The translations under genes were made by a program, and so were the position numbers. Positions 25,817-34,747 of a stretch of 64,000 bases of DNA are shown here, piece by piece (positions within the stretch are counted from its first letter, which is position 1; the number at the start of each line of letters is the position of its first letter). Source of the DNA: Ga0077530 sp035565975 (GTDB lineage Bacteria; Pseudomonadota; Alphaproteobacteria; Rhizobiales; Hyphomicrobiaceae); the NCBI GenBank assembly GCA_035565975.1, contig DATMRT010000045.1:62001-126000 (forward strand), read 5' to 3'. Below the pieces are notes generated by a model. It was not told the origin of the DNA. It worked only from the letters and a program-made list of their open reading frames with translations, and searched no databases.

Positions 25817-26608
25817 CTATTTGGGCGCCCAGGCCGCACGCCGCTTTTCGGCGAAGGAGGCGAGGCCTTCGGCGGCTTCCGCGGTCTGGCGCTGTTCGGA
25901 ATGGCTCTGAATGAGCGCATCGAGGTCCTTCGCGTCGAAGCCACCCCAGGCGTATTCGAGAATGTGCTGCTTGGTCTTTGCAAGACCTCCCGGTGCATTT
26001 TCGAGGAGAGCCGCGACGATCTTCTCGCCGCGCGCTTCGAGATCGGCAAGCGGAACGACCTCGTGCACGAGGCCGATGCGGCGCGCTTCTTCGGCGCCGA
26101 AGCGTTCGCCCGTGAGCGCATAGCGGCGCACCTGGCGGACACCGATCGCGTCATTGAGCTGCGGGAAGATGATGCTCGCATGGAGGCCCCAGCGCACCTC
26201 GGTGATGGAGAAGAGCGCGTTGTCTGCAGCAATGACGATGTCGCACGCGGAGACGACGCCCGTGCCGCCACCGAAACAGCCGCCATGCACCAGCGCGACG
26301 ACCGGCACCGGCAGGCGGTTGAGACGATCGACCGCCGTTGCGGTTGCGCGCGAGACGGCGAGATTGTCCGCGGGCGTTCCGGCACGCGCGGCATTGATCC
26401 AAGAGAGGTCGGCGCCGGCCTGGAAGTGCTTGCCGTTGCCCTTGAGCACAACGACACGCAGGCCCGCCTCGCGCCCGAGGGTATCCATGGCCGTATGCAG
26501 GCCCTGGATCATGGCGCCGTTGTAGGCATTGTTCACATTGGGGCGATTGAGGGTCACAGTCGCGACGCCGCGCGCATCGAGAGTCCAGAGTACGGGGTCG
26601 TCGCTCAT
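25817..26608 (-). CDS. Enoyl-CoA hydratase/isomerase family protein
   Basis: A 263-residue single-domain crotonase. Oxyanion-hole elements are KHFQAGADLSWINAA (about 60-75) and VHGGCFGGGTGVVSACDIV, and a glutamate lies in FSITEVRWGLHAS. The ADLSWI form and length resemble methylglutaconyl-CoA hydratase-like members of leucine breakdown, but this is not decisive. ATG 26608 (MSDDP) has GGAG 6 bases upstream, better than the codon 4 residues earlier. It stands between the small PepSY gene, on the same strand, and a divergent hydrolase. Confidence 0.88.
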   Translation of the reverse strand: MSDDPVLWTLDARGVATVTLNRPNVNNAYNGAMIQGLHTAMDTLGREAGLRVVVLKGNGKHFQAGADLSWINAARAGTPADNLAVSRATATAVDRLNRLPVPVVALVHGGCFGGGTGVVSACDIVIAADNALFSITEVRWGLHASIIFPQLNDAIGVRQVRRYALTGERFGAEEARRIGLVHEVVPLADLEARGEKIVAALLENAPGGLAKTKQHILEYAWGGFDAKDLDALIQSHSEQRQTAEAAEGLASFAEKRRAAWAPK

Positions 26609-26725
26609 TGTAATCTCCATTTTCTCTTGCCGCGGGGGGCTGGAAAGACGTTTGCTGCCCAGGTCTTGCCATGGCCGCGGCCGCCATGCGGACAGGTCCT
26701 ACAGTGAAAGAGGTAACGAAGCAAA

Positions 26726-27856
26726 ATGTCAGCTCTCGCCCCGCTCGACCATCCGACGCTGCCGACAGGTGTCAGCGCGCGCTTCGTCGAGAGCGTGAAC
26801 GGCCTCAGGATGCACGTCCTCGAATGCGGCGAGCGCGGCCGGCCGTGTCTCCTCCTCCTGCATGGCTTCCCGGAACTCGCGTATAGCTGGCGCAAGGTCA
26901 TGCCGAGCCTCGCCACGGCGGGCTACCATGTCATTGCGCCGGATCAACGCGGCTATGGTCGCACGACGGGCTCGGACAACAGGTACGAGGCCGATCTTGC
27001 CGCTTTCCGGCCGTTCAATCTCGTGCGCGATGTCGTGGGGCTCGTCCATGCCCTCGGCATTCGCGAGGTGGCTTCGATCATCGGCCACGACTTCGGCGCG
27101 ACGGTCGCCGCGTTCGGATCGCTGCTCCGGCCCGATCTCTTCCGCACGATGATCCTCATGAGTGCGCCCTTCTCAGGCCCGCCTGCCATCGCGAGCGGTC
27201 CGCCGGCCAAGGGGCCGAGCATCCACGAAGCGCTCGCGGGCCTGTCGCGGCCGCGCAAGCACTATCAGGCCTATTACTGCACGCGCGAAGCGAACCCCAA
27301 CATGCACGGCGCGAGGCAGGGCGTGCACGCATTCCTGCGCGCCTACTTCCATCACAAGAGCGCCGACTGGAAAGCCAACAAGCCGTTCCGTCTCGCCTCC
27401 TGGACGGCGGAAGAGCTCGCGAAAATGCCGACGTATTACATCATGGACCTCCTCGACGGCATGGCCGAGACCGTGGCGAAGGAAAGCCCGAGCGAGGCGG
27501 AGATCGCGGCGTGCGCCTGGATGCCCGAGGCCGAGATGGAAGTCTTCGGCAGCGAGTACGCGCGGACGAGCTTCCAGGGCGGGCTCAACTGGTATCGTGC
27601 ACGCGTCGAGCCGCGCCTGCAGCCGGAGCTGGAGCTTCTTTCCGGCCGCACGATCGACATACCGTCGTGCTTCATCGCCGGCCGCAGTGACTGGGGCATC
27701 TACCAGGTGCCCGGTGCCATCGAGCGGATGCAGAAGGAAGCCTGCACGCGCATGAGTGCCGTGCATCTCATCGAGGGTGCGGGCCACTGGGTCCAGCAGG
27801 AGCGGCCCCAGGAAACGGCGCGACATATTCTGGCGTTTCTGCGCCAGCAGATCTGA
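26726..27856 (+). CDS. Alpha/beta hydrolase, epoxide-hydrolase type
   Basis: A 376-residue alpha/beta hydrolase. The oxyanion motif HGFPE is at 46-50 and the nucleophile elbow GHDFGA puts Asp122 as nucleophile, as in epoxide hydrolases and haloalkane dehalogenases. A large cap domain spans about 150-290 and the catalytic His is in GAGHWVQQERP near the C-terminus. The Asp nucleophile excludes ordinary serine esterases. A methyltransferase starts 12 bases downstream, so the two are probably co-transcribed. The substrate is unknown. Confidence 0.87.
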   Translation: MSALAPLDHPTLPTGVSARFVESVNGLRMHVLECGERGRPCLLLLHGFPELAYSWRKVMPSLATAGYHVIAPDQRGYGRTTGSDNRYEADLAAFRPFNLVRDVVGLVHALGIREVASIIGHDFGATVAAFGSLLRPDLFRTMILMSAPFSGPPAIASGPPAKGPSIHEALAGLSRPRKHYQAYYCTREANPNMHGARQGVHAFLRAYFHHKSADWKANKPFRLASWTAEELAKMPTYYIMDLLDGMAETVAKESPSEAEIAACAWMPEAEMEVFGSEYARTSFQGGLNWYRARVEPRLQPELELLSGRTIDIPSCFIAGRSDWGIYQVPGAIERMQKEACTRMSAVHLIEGAGHWVQQERPQETARHILAFLRQQI

Positions 27857-27868
27857 ACGGAGCACGCA

Positions 27869-28903
27869 ATGGCGGACACGATCGGCATGGCGGCGCAGGC
27901 AGCAGGCCAGGCCGTGCGCTTCGGCTTCTATCTCGGCCTCAATCGCATCGTCGATTGGCGCACGGGCGCGTTCGGTCGGGCCGCGACGGAGAAGCCGCGC
28001 GGGCCGATGCCGTCGCAGGCCGAGCTGCTGCGCGATCTCGTGAGTGTGCTCATGCAGGATGCGGCAGCGGTGCGCGATGGCGTCTATCCACCGATCAGCG
28101 ACGAGCCGTCGCTGCCCGTGCAGCTCAAACGCATCCGCGACATGCTCGCCGACCTGCCGTCAACCCTCGCGCGGCGCCATGCACGCGATGCCTCGACGGC
28201 GGAAGCCGTGCCCCGCGACGATCTTCCCGACTACTTTGTGCAGGACTTTCACTTCCAGACAGGCGGCTATCTCACGGAGGAGTCCGCGGCGCTCTACGAC
28301 CTGCAGGTCGAGACCCTGTTCTATGGCGCGGCGGGTGCCATGCGCCGGCAAGCCCTGCGACCGATCTCGGCTTTCATGCACGGGCGCGATCAGCGGCAGA
28401 TGCGGCTCCTCGATCTGGCGTGCGGTACGGGGCGGTTCCTGCGTGCGGCGCGGCTTGCCTATCCGGCGATGAAGCTCTCGGGGCTCGACCTCTCGACGCC
28501 ATATCTCGACGAGGCGCGGCGACACCTGAAGGGGCTGCGCTCGGTGGACTGGATCGCCGCGAATGCGGAAGCCATCCCGCTTGCCGATGCCAGCCAGGAC
28601 ATTGTCACGACCGTCTTTCTCTTCCACGAGCTTCCGCCTGAGGTGCGCCGGCGCGTGGCGCGCGAGATGTCGCGCGTGCTCAAGCCGGGCGGCCTGCTCG
28701 TCTTCATCGACAGCCTGCAAATGGGCGACAGGCCCGGCTGGGATGGCCTGCTCGAAGCCTTCCCGGCTCGGTTTCACGAACCCTATTATCGCCACTACGC
28801 GATCGACGACCTCGATGGTGTGTTCAATGACGCCGGGCTCGTCGCGGTCGAGCAATCGGCGGTATTTCTCGCCAAGATGATGGTGCGGCGGAAGGCCGCC
28901 TAA
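27869..28903 (+). CDS. Class I SAM-dependent methyltransferase
   Basis: A 344-residue protein. The C-terminal half has a Rossmann methyltransferase fold: motif I LLDLACGTGRFLRAA near 181-195, acidic motif II LSGLDLSTPYLDEA, and LPPEVRRRVAREMSRVLKPG before strand 5. The N-terminal 150 residues are helical, with LVSVLMQDAAAVRDGVYPP, and do not match a domain I know. ACGGAG precedes the ATG. It follows the epoxide-hydrolase-like gene closely. Its last codons overlap the 3' end of the convergent SDR gene by 4 bases. Confidence 0.86.
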   Translation: MADTIGMAAQAAGQAVRFGFYLGLNRIVDWRTGAFGRAATEKPRGPMPSQAELLRDLVSVLMQDAAAVRDGVYPPISDEPSLPVQLKRIRDMLADLPSTLARRHARDASTAEAVPRDDLPDYFVQDFHFQTGGYLTEESAALYDLQVETLFYGAAGAMRRQALRPISAFMHGRDQRQMRLLDLACGTGRFLRAARLAYPAMKLSGLDLSTPYLDEARRHLKGLRSVDWIAANAEAIPLADASQDIVTTVFLFHELPPEVRRRVAREMSRVLKPGGLLVFIDSLQMGDRPGWDGLLEAFPARFHEPYYRHYAIDDLDGVFNDAGLVAVEQSAVFLAKMMVRRKAA

Positions 28904-29652
28904 AGACCCGCCGACATGCCGCCGTCGACGGCGAGCTCTGCGCCGGTGACGAACGAGCTGTCGTCACTCGCGAAAAAGAGTGCAGCGCGCGCAATTTCTT
29001 CCGTCGTGCCGAAGCGGCGCAGCGGCGTCTGGTCGATGAGCGCTTTGGCGATCATGGGATTGCGGAGCACGCGGTTCGTGAGCTTCGTCTCGATGAAGCC
29101 GGGCGCGAGCGCATTCACGCGGATATTGAAGGGCGCATACTCCACGGCGAGCGCGCGCGTCAGCGCCGAGACGGCGCCCTTGGTCGCCGAGTAGGCCGCA
29201 AGCTGGCGCAGGCCGCGGTGGCTCATGATGGAGGCGAGATTGACGAGCGAGCCGCGCCCCGAGGCTTTCAGCAGCTCGAAGCCATCGCGCGCGACGCGCA
29301 CGACGCCGTCGAGATTCACCTCTCGAATCTTTACCCAATCGGCGTCGGAGAGGTGGCGAAAGTCCTCGCGCACGTTGAGGCCGGCATTGTTGATGATCAC
29401 ATCGAGCTTGCCGTGTGAGCTCTGGATCGCGCGGAAGAGCGCACTCACATCCTGGCCGCGCGAGACATCACAGACGTGCGCCGTGGCACTGCCATCCGCG
29501 GCGCGGATCGCCGCGACGACCGCGTCGGCTGAAGCGCCATCGACATCGCTGACGTAGACGTGTGCGCCTTCCTGCGCAAAAACCTCGGCAATGGCCCGCC
29601 CAATGCCATTGCCGGCACCCGTGACGAGCGCGATGCGCCCCTGAAGCCTCAT
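28900..29652 (-). CDS. SDR-family oxidoreductase
   Basis: A 250-residue NAD(P)-dependent short-chain dehydrogenase. The cofactor motif is TGAGNGIGRAIAE (about 10-22), with NNAGLNVREDF near 85. The catalytic Ser is in LVNLASIMSH, Tyr and Lys are in YSATKGA, and VNALAPGFIETKL follows. ATG 29652 is supported by GAGGCGG upstream. It begins 34 bases after gor on the same strand and may be the last gene of the rpiA-DUF2059-gor operon. Substrate unknown. Confidence 0.9.
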   Translation of the reverse strand: MRLQGRIALVTGAGNGIGRAIAEVFAQEGAHVYVSDVDGASADAVVAAIRAADGSATAHVCDVSRGQDVSALFRAIQSSHGKLDVIINNAGLNVREDFRHLSDADWVKIREVNLDGVVRVARDGFELLKASGRGSLVNLASIMSHRGLRQLAAYSATKGAVSALTRALAVEYAPFNIRVNALAPGFIETKLTNRVLRNPMIAKALIDQTPLRRFGTTEEIARAALFFASDDSSFVTGAELAVDGGMSAGL

Positions 29653-29686
29653 GCGTGCCGCCTCTTCCCTCGAACCGGTCCGCACG

Positions 29687-31072
29687 CTACTCCGCGGCGG
29701 CAGCCGGCGGCGTCCATTTCTCGCGCATGGTTACCAGCTCTTCGGCAGCACTCGGGTGGAGCGCCATGGTGGCGTCGAAGTCCGCCTTGGTCGCACCCAT
29801 GCGCATGGCGATGGCAGCCATCTGGACGATCTCGGCCGCATCCGTCCCGAGGACATGGCAGCCGAGTACGCGATCCGTCGCGCGCTCGACAATGAGTTTC
29901 ATCAGCATCCGCTCGTCGCGCCCGCTGAGCGTCGCCTTCATGGGACGGAACCGCGCCTTGTAGATGTCGATGCCGCCGGGCCGCTTCGCCGCCTCGTGCT
30001 CGGAAAGACCGACGGTGCCGATCTCCGGCGTGGAGAAGACTGCGGTCGGAATCCAGTCGTGATCGACGACGCGTGGCTTCTTGTCGAAGACGCTGTCTGC
30101 GAACGCATGACCTTCCCGGATGGCCACGGGCGTGAGGTTCACGCGGTCGCTGACATCGCCGACGGCATAGATGCTCGGAACGTTCGTGCACTGGTGCCTG
30201 TCGACGATGACCTCGCCGCCCTTGCCAAGCGCAACGCCGGCATTTTCGAGGCCGAGACCTTCCGTATTCGGGCTGCGGCCGATGGCGAACATGATCTGAT
30301 CCGCTTCGATCTTGCCGCCACCGGTGCAATGGGCGGTTATGCCGCCCGCCGTCTTCTCGAGACGCGTGAAGACCTCGCCGGTGACGATGCGGATGCCGCG
30401 CTTGCCGTATTCCTCCGTGAGCGCGTCGCGCAGGTCCTCGTCGAAACCGCGCAGGATCTTCTCGCGCCGGTAGACCAGCGTCGTCTCGGCGCCGAGGCCG
30501 GCGAAGATTCCGGCGAACTCGACGGCGATATAGCCGCCGCCGGCAATGACAATGCGCTTTGGCAGCTTCTCGAGATGAAAGGCCTCGTTCGAGGTAATGG
30601 CGTGCTCCACGCCCGGCAGCTTGGGATCGACGTTGGCGCGTCCGCCCGTGGCGACGAGGATGTAGCGTGCCGTGACCTCCTTGCCGCTGTCGGCAAGCCG
30701 GACTGAATTGGGACCGGTCACGACGGCGCGCGTTTTGTGGATGGCGGCGACGCCGGCCCGCTCGAGACCGCCGCGATACGCCCCTTCGAGGCGCGCGATT
30801 TCCTTGTCCTTGTTGGCGATGAGCGTCGCCCAGTCGAAGGTCGGCGCGCCGACCGTCCATCCGAAACCCGCCGCGTCGGCGAACTCGTCAGAAAAGCGGC
30901 TCGCATAGACGAGAAGTTTCTTCGGCACGCAGCCGCGTATGACGCACGTGCCGCCGAAGCGATACTCCTCGGCGATGGCCACCTTGGCGCCGTGGCCGGC
31001 CGCGATGCGTGCCGCGCGCACGCCACCCGAGCCGGCGCCAATCACGAAGAGGTCGTAGTCGTATCGCGCCAT
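29687..31072 (-). CDS. gor: Glutathione-disulfide reductase
   Basis: A 461-residue FAD-dependent disulfide reductase that regenerates glutathione with NADPH. The FAD motif GAGSGGVRAARIAA is at the N-terminus. The redox pair Cys43/Cys48 in GGTCVIRGCVPKK has the glutathione-reductase spacing and flanks. The NAD(P) motif is AGGGYIAVEFAGIFAG. The terminal HPSAAEELV holds the catalytic His that acts across the dimer. It is third in a cluster with rpiA and a DUF2059 gene, 10 bases after the latter, an order common in Hyphomicrobiales. Confidence 0.95.
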   Translation of the reverse strand: MARYDYDLFVIGAGSGGVRAARIAAGHGAKVAIAEEYRFGGTCVIRGCVPKKLLVYASRFSDEFADAAGFGWTVGAPTFDWATLIANKDKEIARLEGAYRGGLERAGVAAIHKTRAVVTGPNSVRLADSGKEVTARYILVATGGRANVDPKLPGVEHAITSNEAFHLEKLPKRIVIAGGGYIAVEFAGIFAGLGAETTLVYRREKILRGFDEDLRDALTEEYGKRGIRIVTGEVFTRLEKTAGGITAHCTGGGKIEADQIMFAIGRSPNTEGLGLENAGVALGKGGEVIVDRHQCTNVPSIYAVGDVSDRVNLTPVAIREGHAFADSVFDKKPRVVDHDWIPTAVFSTPEIGTVGLSEHEAAKRPGGIDIYKARFRPMKATLSGRDERMLMKLIVERATDRVLGCHVLGTDAAEIVQMAAIAMRMGATKADFDATMALHPSAAEELVTMREKWTPPAAAAE

Positions 31073-31082
31073 TGCATGGTCC

Positions 31083-31586
31083 TCAGAGATCGATGCCGCG
31101 CTTCTTGAGCTCGCGCCGCATCTCGGCGTCGAGCTCGGCGCCGATGCGCTGTCCCCAGGCTTGGCCGACGCTCATCGACTGGCGAAGGATTTGCGGTTGC
31201 GCTTCCACCAGCCGCCGGCCGGCGCCGGATTGATAGAATTTGGCAACCTCGCGCATGTCGTCGACCGACATTTTCTGGGCGTAGATGAGGGCGACCTCAT
31301 CGATCAGCTCAGCCTTGCGCTGAGAGAACCGCTTGACGAGCTCGCCCATGACCTCACGAATTTCGCTGGCGCGATCGGGCGCGAGATGGACAAAGCTCTG
31401 CGTCAATTGTCCGGTGAGCACGGGAATGACCTGATCGAACTGCGCTGATGCGCCGGTGGCCTCCATGAGCTCGAGCGCCGCTGTCCGGCCTTTGTCGTTG
31501 GCGGGGCCACGCTGCTGCGCGAATGTCGCCGTCGCCAGCGCGGAAGCAAAGCCTGCAGCGAACATGGTCGTGCGAAGAATGCTCAT
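31083..31586 (-). CDS. Exported DUF2059 protein
   Basis: A 167-residue protein with a signal peptide (TTMFAAGFASALATATFAQ) and an all-helical mature part. It includes VDDMREVAKFYQSGAGRRLV, the conserved core of DUF2059, and a charged C-terminus. The function of the family is not established. ATG 31586 has AGGA 9 bases upstream. It lies between rpiA (53-base gap) and gor (10-base gap) and is probably co-transcribed with both. Confidence 0.88.
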   Translation of the reverse strand: MSILRTTMFAAGFASALATATFAQQRGPANDKGRTAALELMEATGASAQFDQVIPVLTGQLTQSFVHLAPDRASEIREVMGELVKRFSQRKAELIDEVALIYAQKMSVDDMREVAKFYQSGAGRRLVEAQPQILRQSMSVGQAWGQRIGAELDAEMRRELKKRGIDL

Positions 31587-31639
31587 GTGCTTCGTCCTGA
31601 TGAAAAAGGGGCTATGAGCCCCGGCGCTTACCAGGTCGC

Positions 31640-32359
31640 TCAGCGTCCATCGTCCTCGACGGGTTCAGTCTCGATGACGACGATGCCCTCCGGGCCGGCG
31701 ACGAATGCCATATCGGCAAGGCCGAGGAAGAGACCGTTCTCGACCACGCCCGGGATGTGCTTCAGCGCCTCGTCGAGCCGCTCGGGCTCGTCGATGCGCT
31801 TGAAGGCGCAGTCGAAGATGTAGTTGCCGCCGTCGGTGACGAACGGCTGGCGGTCGCGCCCCGTGCGCAGGCGGATCTCGCCGTGACAACCGAGATCGGC
31901 CGCCAGCAGCGCAATCATGTTCTGCGTCGCCGTGTAACCGAAACGGACGACCTCGACGGGTAGCGGAAAGGTGCCGAGCCGTTCGACGCGCTTGGTGTGG
32001 TCCGCGATAATGATGAGGCGCTCGGAAGCCGCAGCGACGATCTTCTCGCGCAGCAGCGCGCCGCCGCCACCCTTGATCAGGCGGAGCACGCCGTCGAACT
32101 CGTCGGCGCCGTCCACTGTCATGTCGAGGAGCGGCGTCTCGTCGAGCGTGGTCAGAGGAATGCCGAGCGCGGCCGCCTGGACGCGCGTCGCCTCCGAAGT
32201 CGGCACGCAGATGACGTCGAGACCACCGCGGACTCTCTCGCCCAGAAGTTCGACGAAGTGCGCCGCCGTAGACCCGGTGCCGAGCCCAAGCCGCATGCCT
32301 GAGGCAACCTGCTCGATGGCGCCGCGCGCCGCCATACGCTTGTACTCGTCCAGACTCAT
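31640..32359 (-). CDS. rpiA: Ribose-5-phosphate isomerase A
   Basis: A 239-residue enzyme of the pentose phosphate pathway interconverting ribose-5-phosphate and ribulose-5-phosphate. Family motifs are MRLGLGTGSTAAHFVE (phosphate loop), DGADEFDGVLRLIKGGGGAL (catalytic Asp and Lys) and LPVEVVRFGY. The length is normal. It is first of the rpiA-DUF2059-gor-SDR run. The 141-base gap upstream to the sirtuin gene must hold the promoter, though no clear -35/-10 is visible. Confidence 0.95.
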   Translation of the reverse strand: MSLDEYKRMAARGAIEQVASGMRLGLGTGSTAAHFVELLGERVRGGLDVICVPTSEATRVQAAALGIPLTTLDETPLLDMTVDGADEFDGVLRLIKGGGGALLREKIVAAASERLIIIADHTKRVERLGTFPLPVEVVRFGYTATQNMIALLAADLGCHGEIRLRTGRDRQPFVTDGGNYIFDCAFKRIDEPERLDEALKHIPGVVENGLFLGLADMAFVAGPEGIVVIETEPVEDDGR

Positions 32360-32500
32360 TCCGTCGATCCGTCCGCCAACCCGTCGGCTGGCTTATCGCA
32401 GGTATCCGCCGAATTGGCCAGACGGCTGAGGCTCAGCGTTGACCAATACCTAAGCACCCGGCCAGACCATTGAAATATACGACGCAGGGCTGTCGCAGGC

Positions 32501-33220
32501 TCAATCGGCACCGCCAAGCAACCTCTCGACGAAGGCAGGGACGATCCGGGAGGCTGGCCCATGGACGGCCTCGTCGAAGAGGCTCGTCCCCTGCGAAGGC
32601 TCGAGATTGAGCTCGACCGTATGCGCCCCCCGATCGCGAGCCTCGGCGACAAAGCCCGCTGCCGGATAGACGTTGCCGCTCGTACCGATGGACATGAAGA
32701 GGTCGGTCCGCGCCAACTCCTCGGCAATGCGCCCCATGTGATAGGGCATCTCGCCGAACCAGACGACGTCCGGGCGCATCCCGCCGGCCGTCTCGCACGA
32801 CGGGCAGACGAGTTCCGTCGTCAGATCAGGATACTCCGGTCCCCAGGGACGGCGCTCACCGCATCTGGCGCAGAGCGCCTTCTGGTGCTCGCCATGCATG
32901 TGAATGAGGTTCTGCGTACCGGCAGCCTCATGGAGCGCATCGACATTCTGGGTGATGACGGTGACGCGCCCCGAATGCTCGCGTTCGAGTCGGGCGAGGG
33001 CAAAATGCGCCGCGTTCGGCTTGGCGGTGGCGCTCATGCGGCGGCGCATGTTGTAGAAGTCGAGCACGAGCTTGGGATTGCGCGCAAAGCCTTCCGGCGT
33101 CGCCACATCCCGATAATCGTACTTGGCCCAGATGCCACCCTTGTCGCGAAAGGTGGCGATGCCCGACTCGGCGGAGATACCCGCACCGGTCAGTATGGTG
33201 ATGTGCCGGTAAGTCTGCAT
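32501..33220 (-). CDS. cobB: Sirtuin-type NAD-dependent protein deacylase
   Basis: A 239-residue class III deacylase. The NAD motifs are TGAGISAESGIATFRDKGG and ITQNVDALHEAAG, with the catalytic His in LIHMHGEHQKA. Four zinc cysteines lie in ALCARCGERRP and VCPSCETAGG. NMRRR resembles the Tyr/Arg pocket region that gives some bacterial sirtuins desuccinylase activity, here with Tyr in DFYNMRRRM. Start 33220 is the first ATG next to the fold; there is no strong ribosome site, and a long upstream open extension is unlike the family. Confidence 0.9.
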   Translation of the reverse strand: MQTYRHITILTGAGISAESGIATFRDKGGIWAKYDYRDVATPEGFARNPKLVLDFYNMRRRMSATAKPNAAHFALARLEREHSGRVTVITQNVDALHEAAGTQNLIHMHGEHQKALCARCGERRPWGPEYPDLTTELVCPSCETAGGMRPDVVWFGEMPYHMGRIAEELARTDLFMSIGTSGNVYPAAGFVAEARDRGAHTVELNLEPSQGTSLFDEAVHGPASRIVPAFVERLLGGAD

Positions 33221-33475
33221 ACCGCCCGCCCGCAGTTCGGAAGTGCCCTCGACCAGTATCGTGGTCGCCTGTTTGTGACGGCAAAGAGGCAGATAGCACA
33301 GTGGTAGACAGCGCAACAGTGCGCCTTCGGAGCAAATGGGCTGACCGGCGGCTTCGGCTTTGCTATCCAATCGAACCGAGCCTATAGTCCGCCCAGGGGG
33401 CGCGTGACGGGACGATGCGTGTCATGCCGTGGGCGCGGCACTGTGATGCGCATTCACAGAGGGAGTTGCGTCAGT

Positions 33476-34006
33476 ATGTTTACGAAAAAGGCGGATAGGG
33501 AACCGACGGCTTTCGATGTGCCGAGGGGGGCTCCGCCTCCGACGCCGCAGTCGCCCTCTCATCATGGTGAGCACATGGCGCAGCCGCGACAGGACGCACC
33601 CTCCGCGCGCTCCAGCGGCCCATCAGGGCCATCCCACATCGGCGAGGATCTGACGATCGTCGGCAATCTCGTCTCGAAGGGCGAGGTGCACATCGACGGT
33701 CAGATCCAGGGCGACCTGCATGCCGCCAACGTCCTTATCGGCGAGACGGCGCGCGTCACCGGCGGCGTCGTGGCAGACGAAGTGATCGTGCGCGGCGGCG
33801 TTTCAGGATCAATACGCGGACGGCGCGTCGTACTGCAGTCGTCGAGCCGGGTCGAGGGTGACGTCTACCACCAGCAGCTCGGCATCGAGCAGGGCGCCTA
33901 CTTCGAGGGCAAGTCCCGTCGCGTCGCCGATCCCCTGTCCGGCGTGAACGTGCCGGATACGTCCGGCCCCACAGGACCCGGCTTCCCGCTGCGCGGCGAA
34001 GGTTGA
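33476..34006 (+). CDS. Bactofilin family cytoskeletal protein
   Basis: A 176-residue polymer-forming protein. A flexible Pro/Ser/His-rich N-terminus (about 1-55) precedes a right-handed beta-helix core, about residues 58-145, with the typical repeat pattern: GEDLTIVGNLVSKGEVHIDG, QIQGDLHAANVLIG, GGVVADEVIVRGGVSGSIRG. A short C-terminal tail follows. Bactofilins form filaments at the inner face of the membrane and organise cell-shape or polar enzymes. GGGAG lies 9 bases before the ATG. It stands alone between a divergent sirtuin gene and the convergent importer operon. Confidence 0.9.
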   Translation: MFTKKADREPTAFDVPRGAPPPTPQSPSHHGEHMAQPRQDAPSARSSGPSGPSHIGEDLTIVGNLVSKGEVHIDGQIQGDLHAANVLIGETARVTGGVVADEVIVRGGVSGSIRGRRVVLQSSSRVEGDVYHQQLGIEQGAYFEGKSRRVADPLSGVNVPDTSGPTGPGFPLRGEG

Positions 34007-34015
34007 CGCCGCTTT

Positions 34016-34036
34016 GCGCCGCCGCCGAGGCGGCGC
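34016..34036. terminator. Hairpin between bactofilin and livF
   Basis: GCGCCGCC (34016-34023) pairs perfectly with GGCGGCGC (34029-34036) around a 5-base loop, between the stop of the bactofilin gene and the convergent livF stop. Neither side has a T run, so it may act as an mRNA end or Rho-dependent pause more than an intrinsic terminator. Confidence 0.4.
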
Positions 34037-34747
34037 TCATATCGACAGATATTGCTCCTTGAGGGCGGCGTCCGCGTCGAGCTCGGCAAGCGTGCCGGCA
34101 AAGCGGATGTGGCCGCGATCGAGCACGAAGGCGCGATCGGCAACGGCGCGCGCGAAGTGCAGGTTCTGCTCGGAGAGCAGCAGGCCGACGCCGCGCGCCT
34201 TCAGCTTCGCCATGGCGCCGGCGATGACCTCCACGATGAGTGGGGCGAGCCCTTCCGAGGGCTCGTCGAGGAGCAGGAAGCGCGGGTTGCCCATGAGCGC
34301 GCGCGCGATGGTGAGCATTTGCTGCTCGCCGCCGGACATATGTCCGCCCTTTCTCTCGCGCATCGCGGCGAGCGGCGGGAAAAGCTCGAACGCCGCCTCG
34401 GGTGCCCAAGGATTCGCGTCGTCGGCGCGAGGCGGAAGGCGCCCCACGGCGAGGTTTTCGGCAACAGTCAAATCCATGAAGATGCGGCGGTCCTCCGGCA
34501 CATAGCCGATGCCGCGGCGCGCGATGGCGTGTGTCGGCTCCGCCATGAGATCCGCGCCGTCGAACCGGATGGTTCCGCGCCGCTCCGCCTCGAGGCCCAC
34601 GATGCACTTCATGAGCGTCGACTTGCCGGCGCCATTGCGGCCGATGAGGACGGCAGCCTCACCCGGTTCGACAGTCAGCGAGACGCCGAACAGGATCTGC
34701 GCGCGCGCGTACCAGGCATCGAGGTTGCGAATTTCCAGGAGGCTCAT
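34037..34747 (-). CDS. livF: Branched-chain amino acid-type ABC importer ATPase LivF
   Basis: A 236-residue ATPase of the hydrophobic amino acid uptake family. Walker A is GRNGAGKST, the signature HMSGGEQQM, and Walker B FLLLDEPSEG; LLSEQNLHFARAVADRAFVL follows as in LivF. The ATG overlaps the livG stop by 4 bases. It is the last gene of the importer operon. The substrate is set by the binding protein encoded at the 5' end and may not be a branched-chain amino acid. Confidence 0.92.
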   Translation of the reverse strand: MSLLEIRNLDAWYARAQILFGVSLTVEPGEAAVLIGRNGAGKSTLMKCIVGLEAERRGTIRFDGADLMAEPTHAIARRGIGYVPEDRRIFMDLTVAENLAVGRLPPRADDANPWAPEAAFELFPPLAAMRERKGGHMSGGEQQMLTIARALMGNPRFLLLDEPSEGLAPLIVEVIAGAMAKLKARGVGLLLSEQNLHFARAVADRAFVLDRGHIRFAGTLAELDADAALKEQYLSI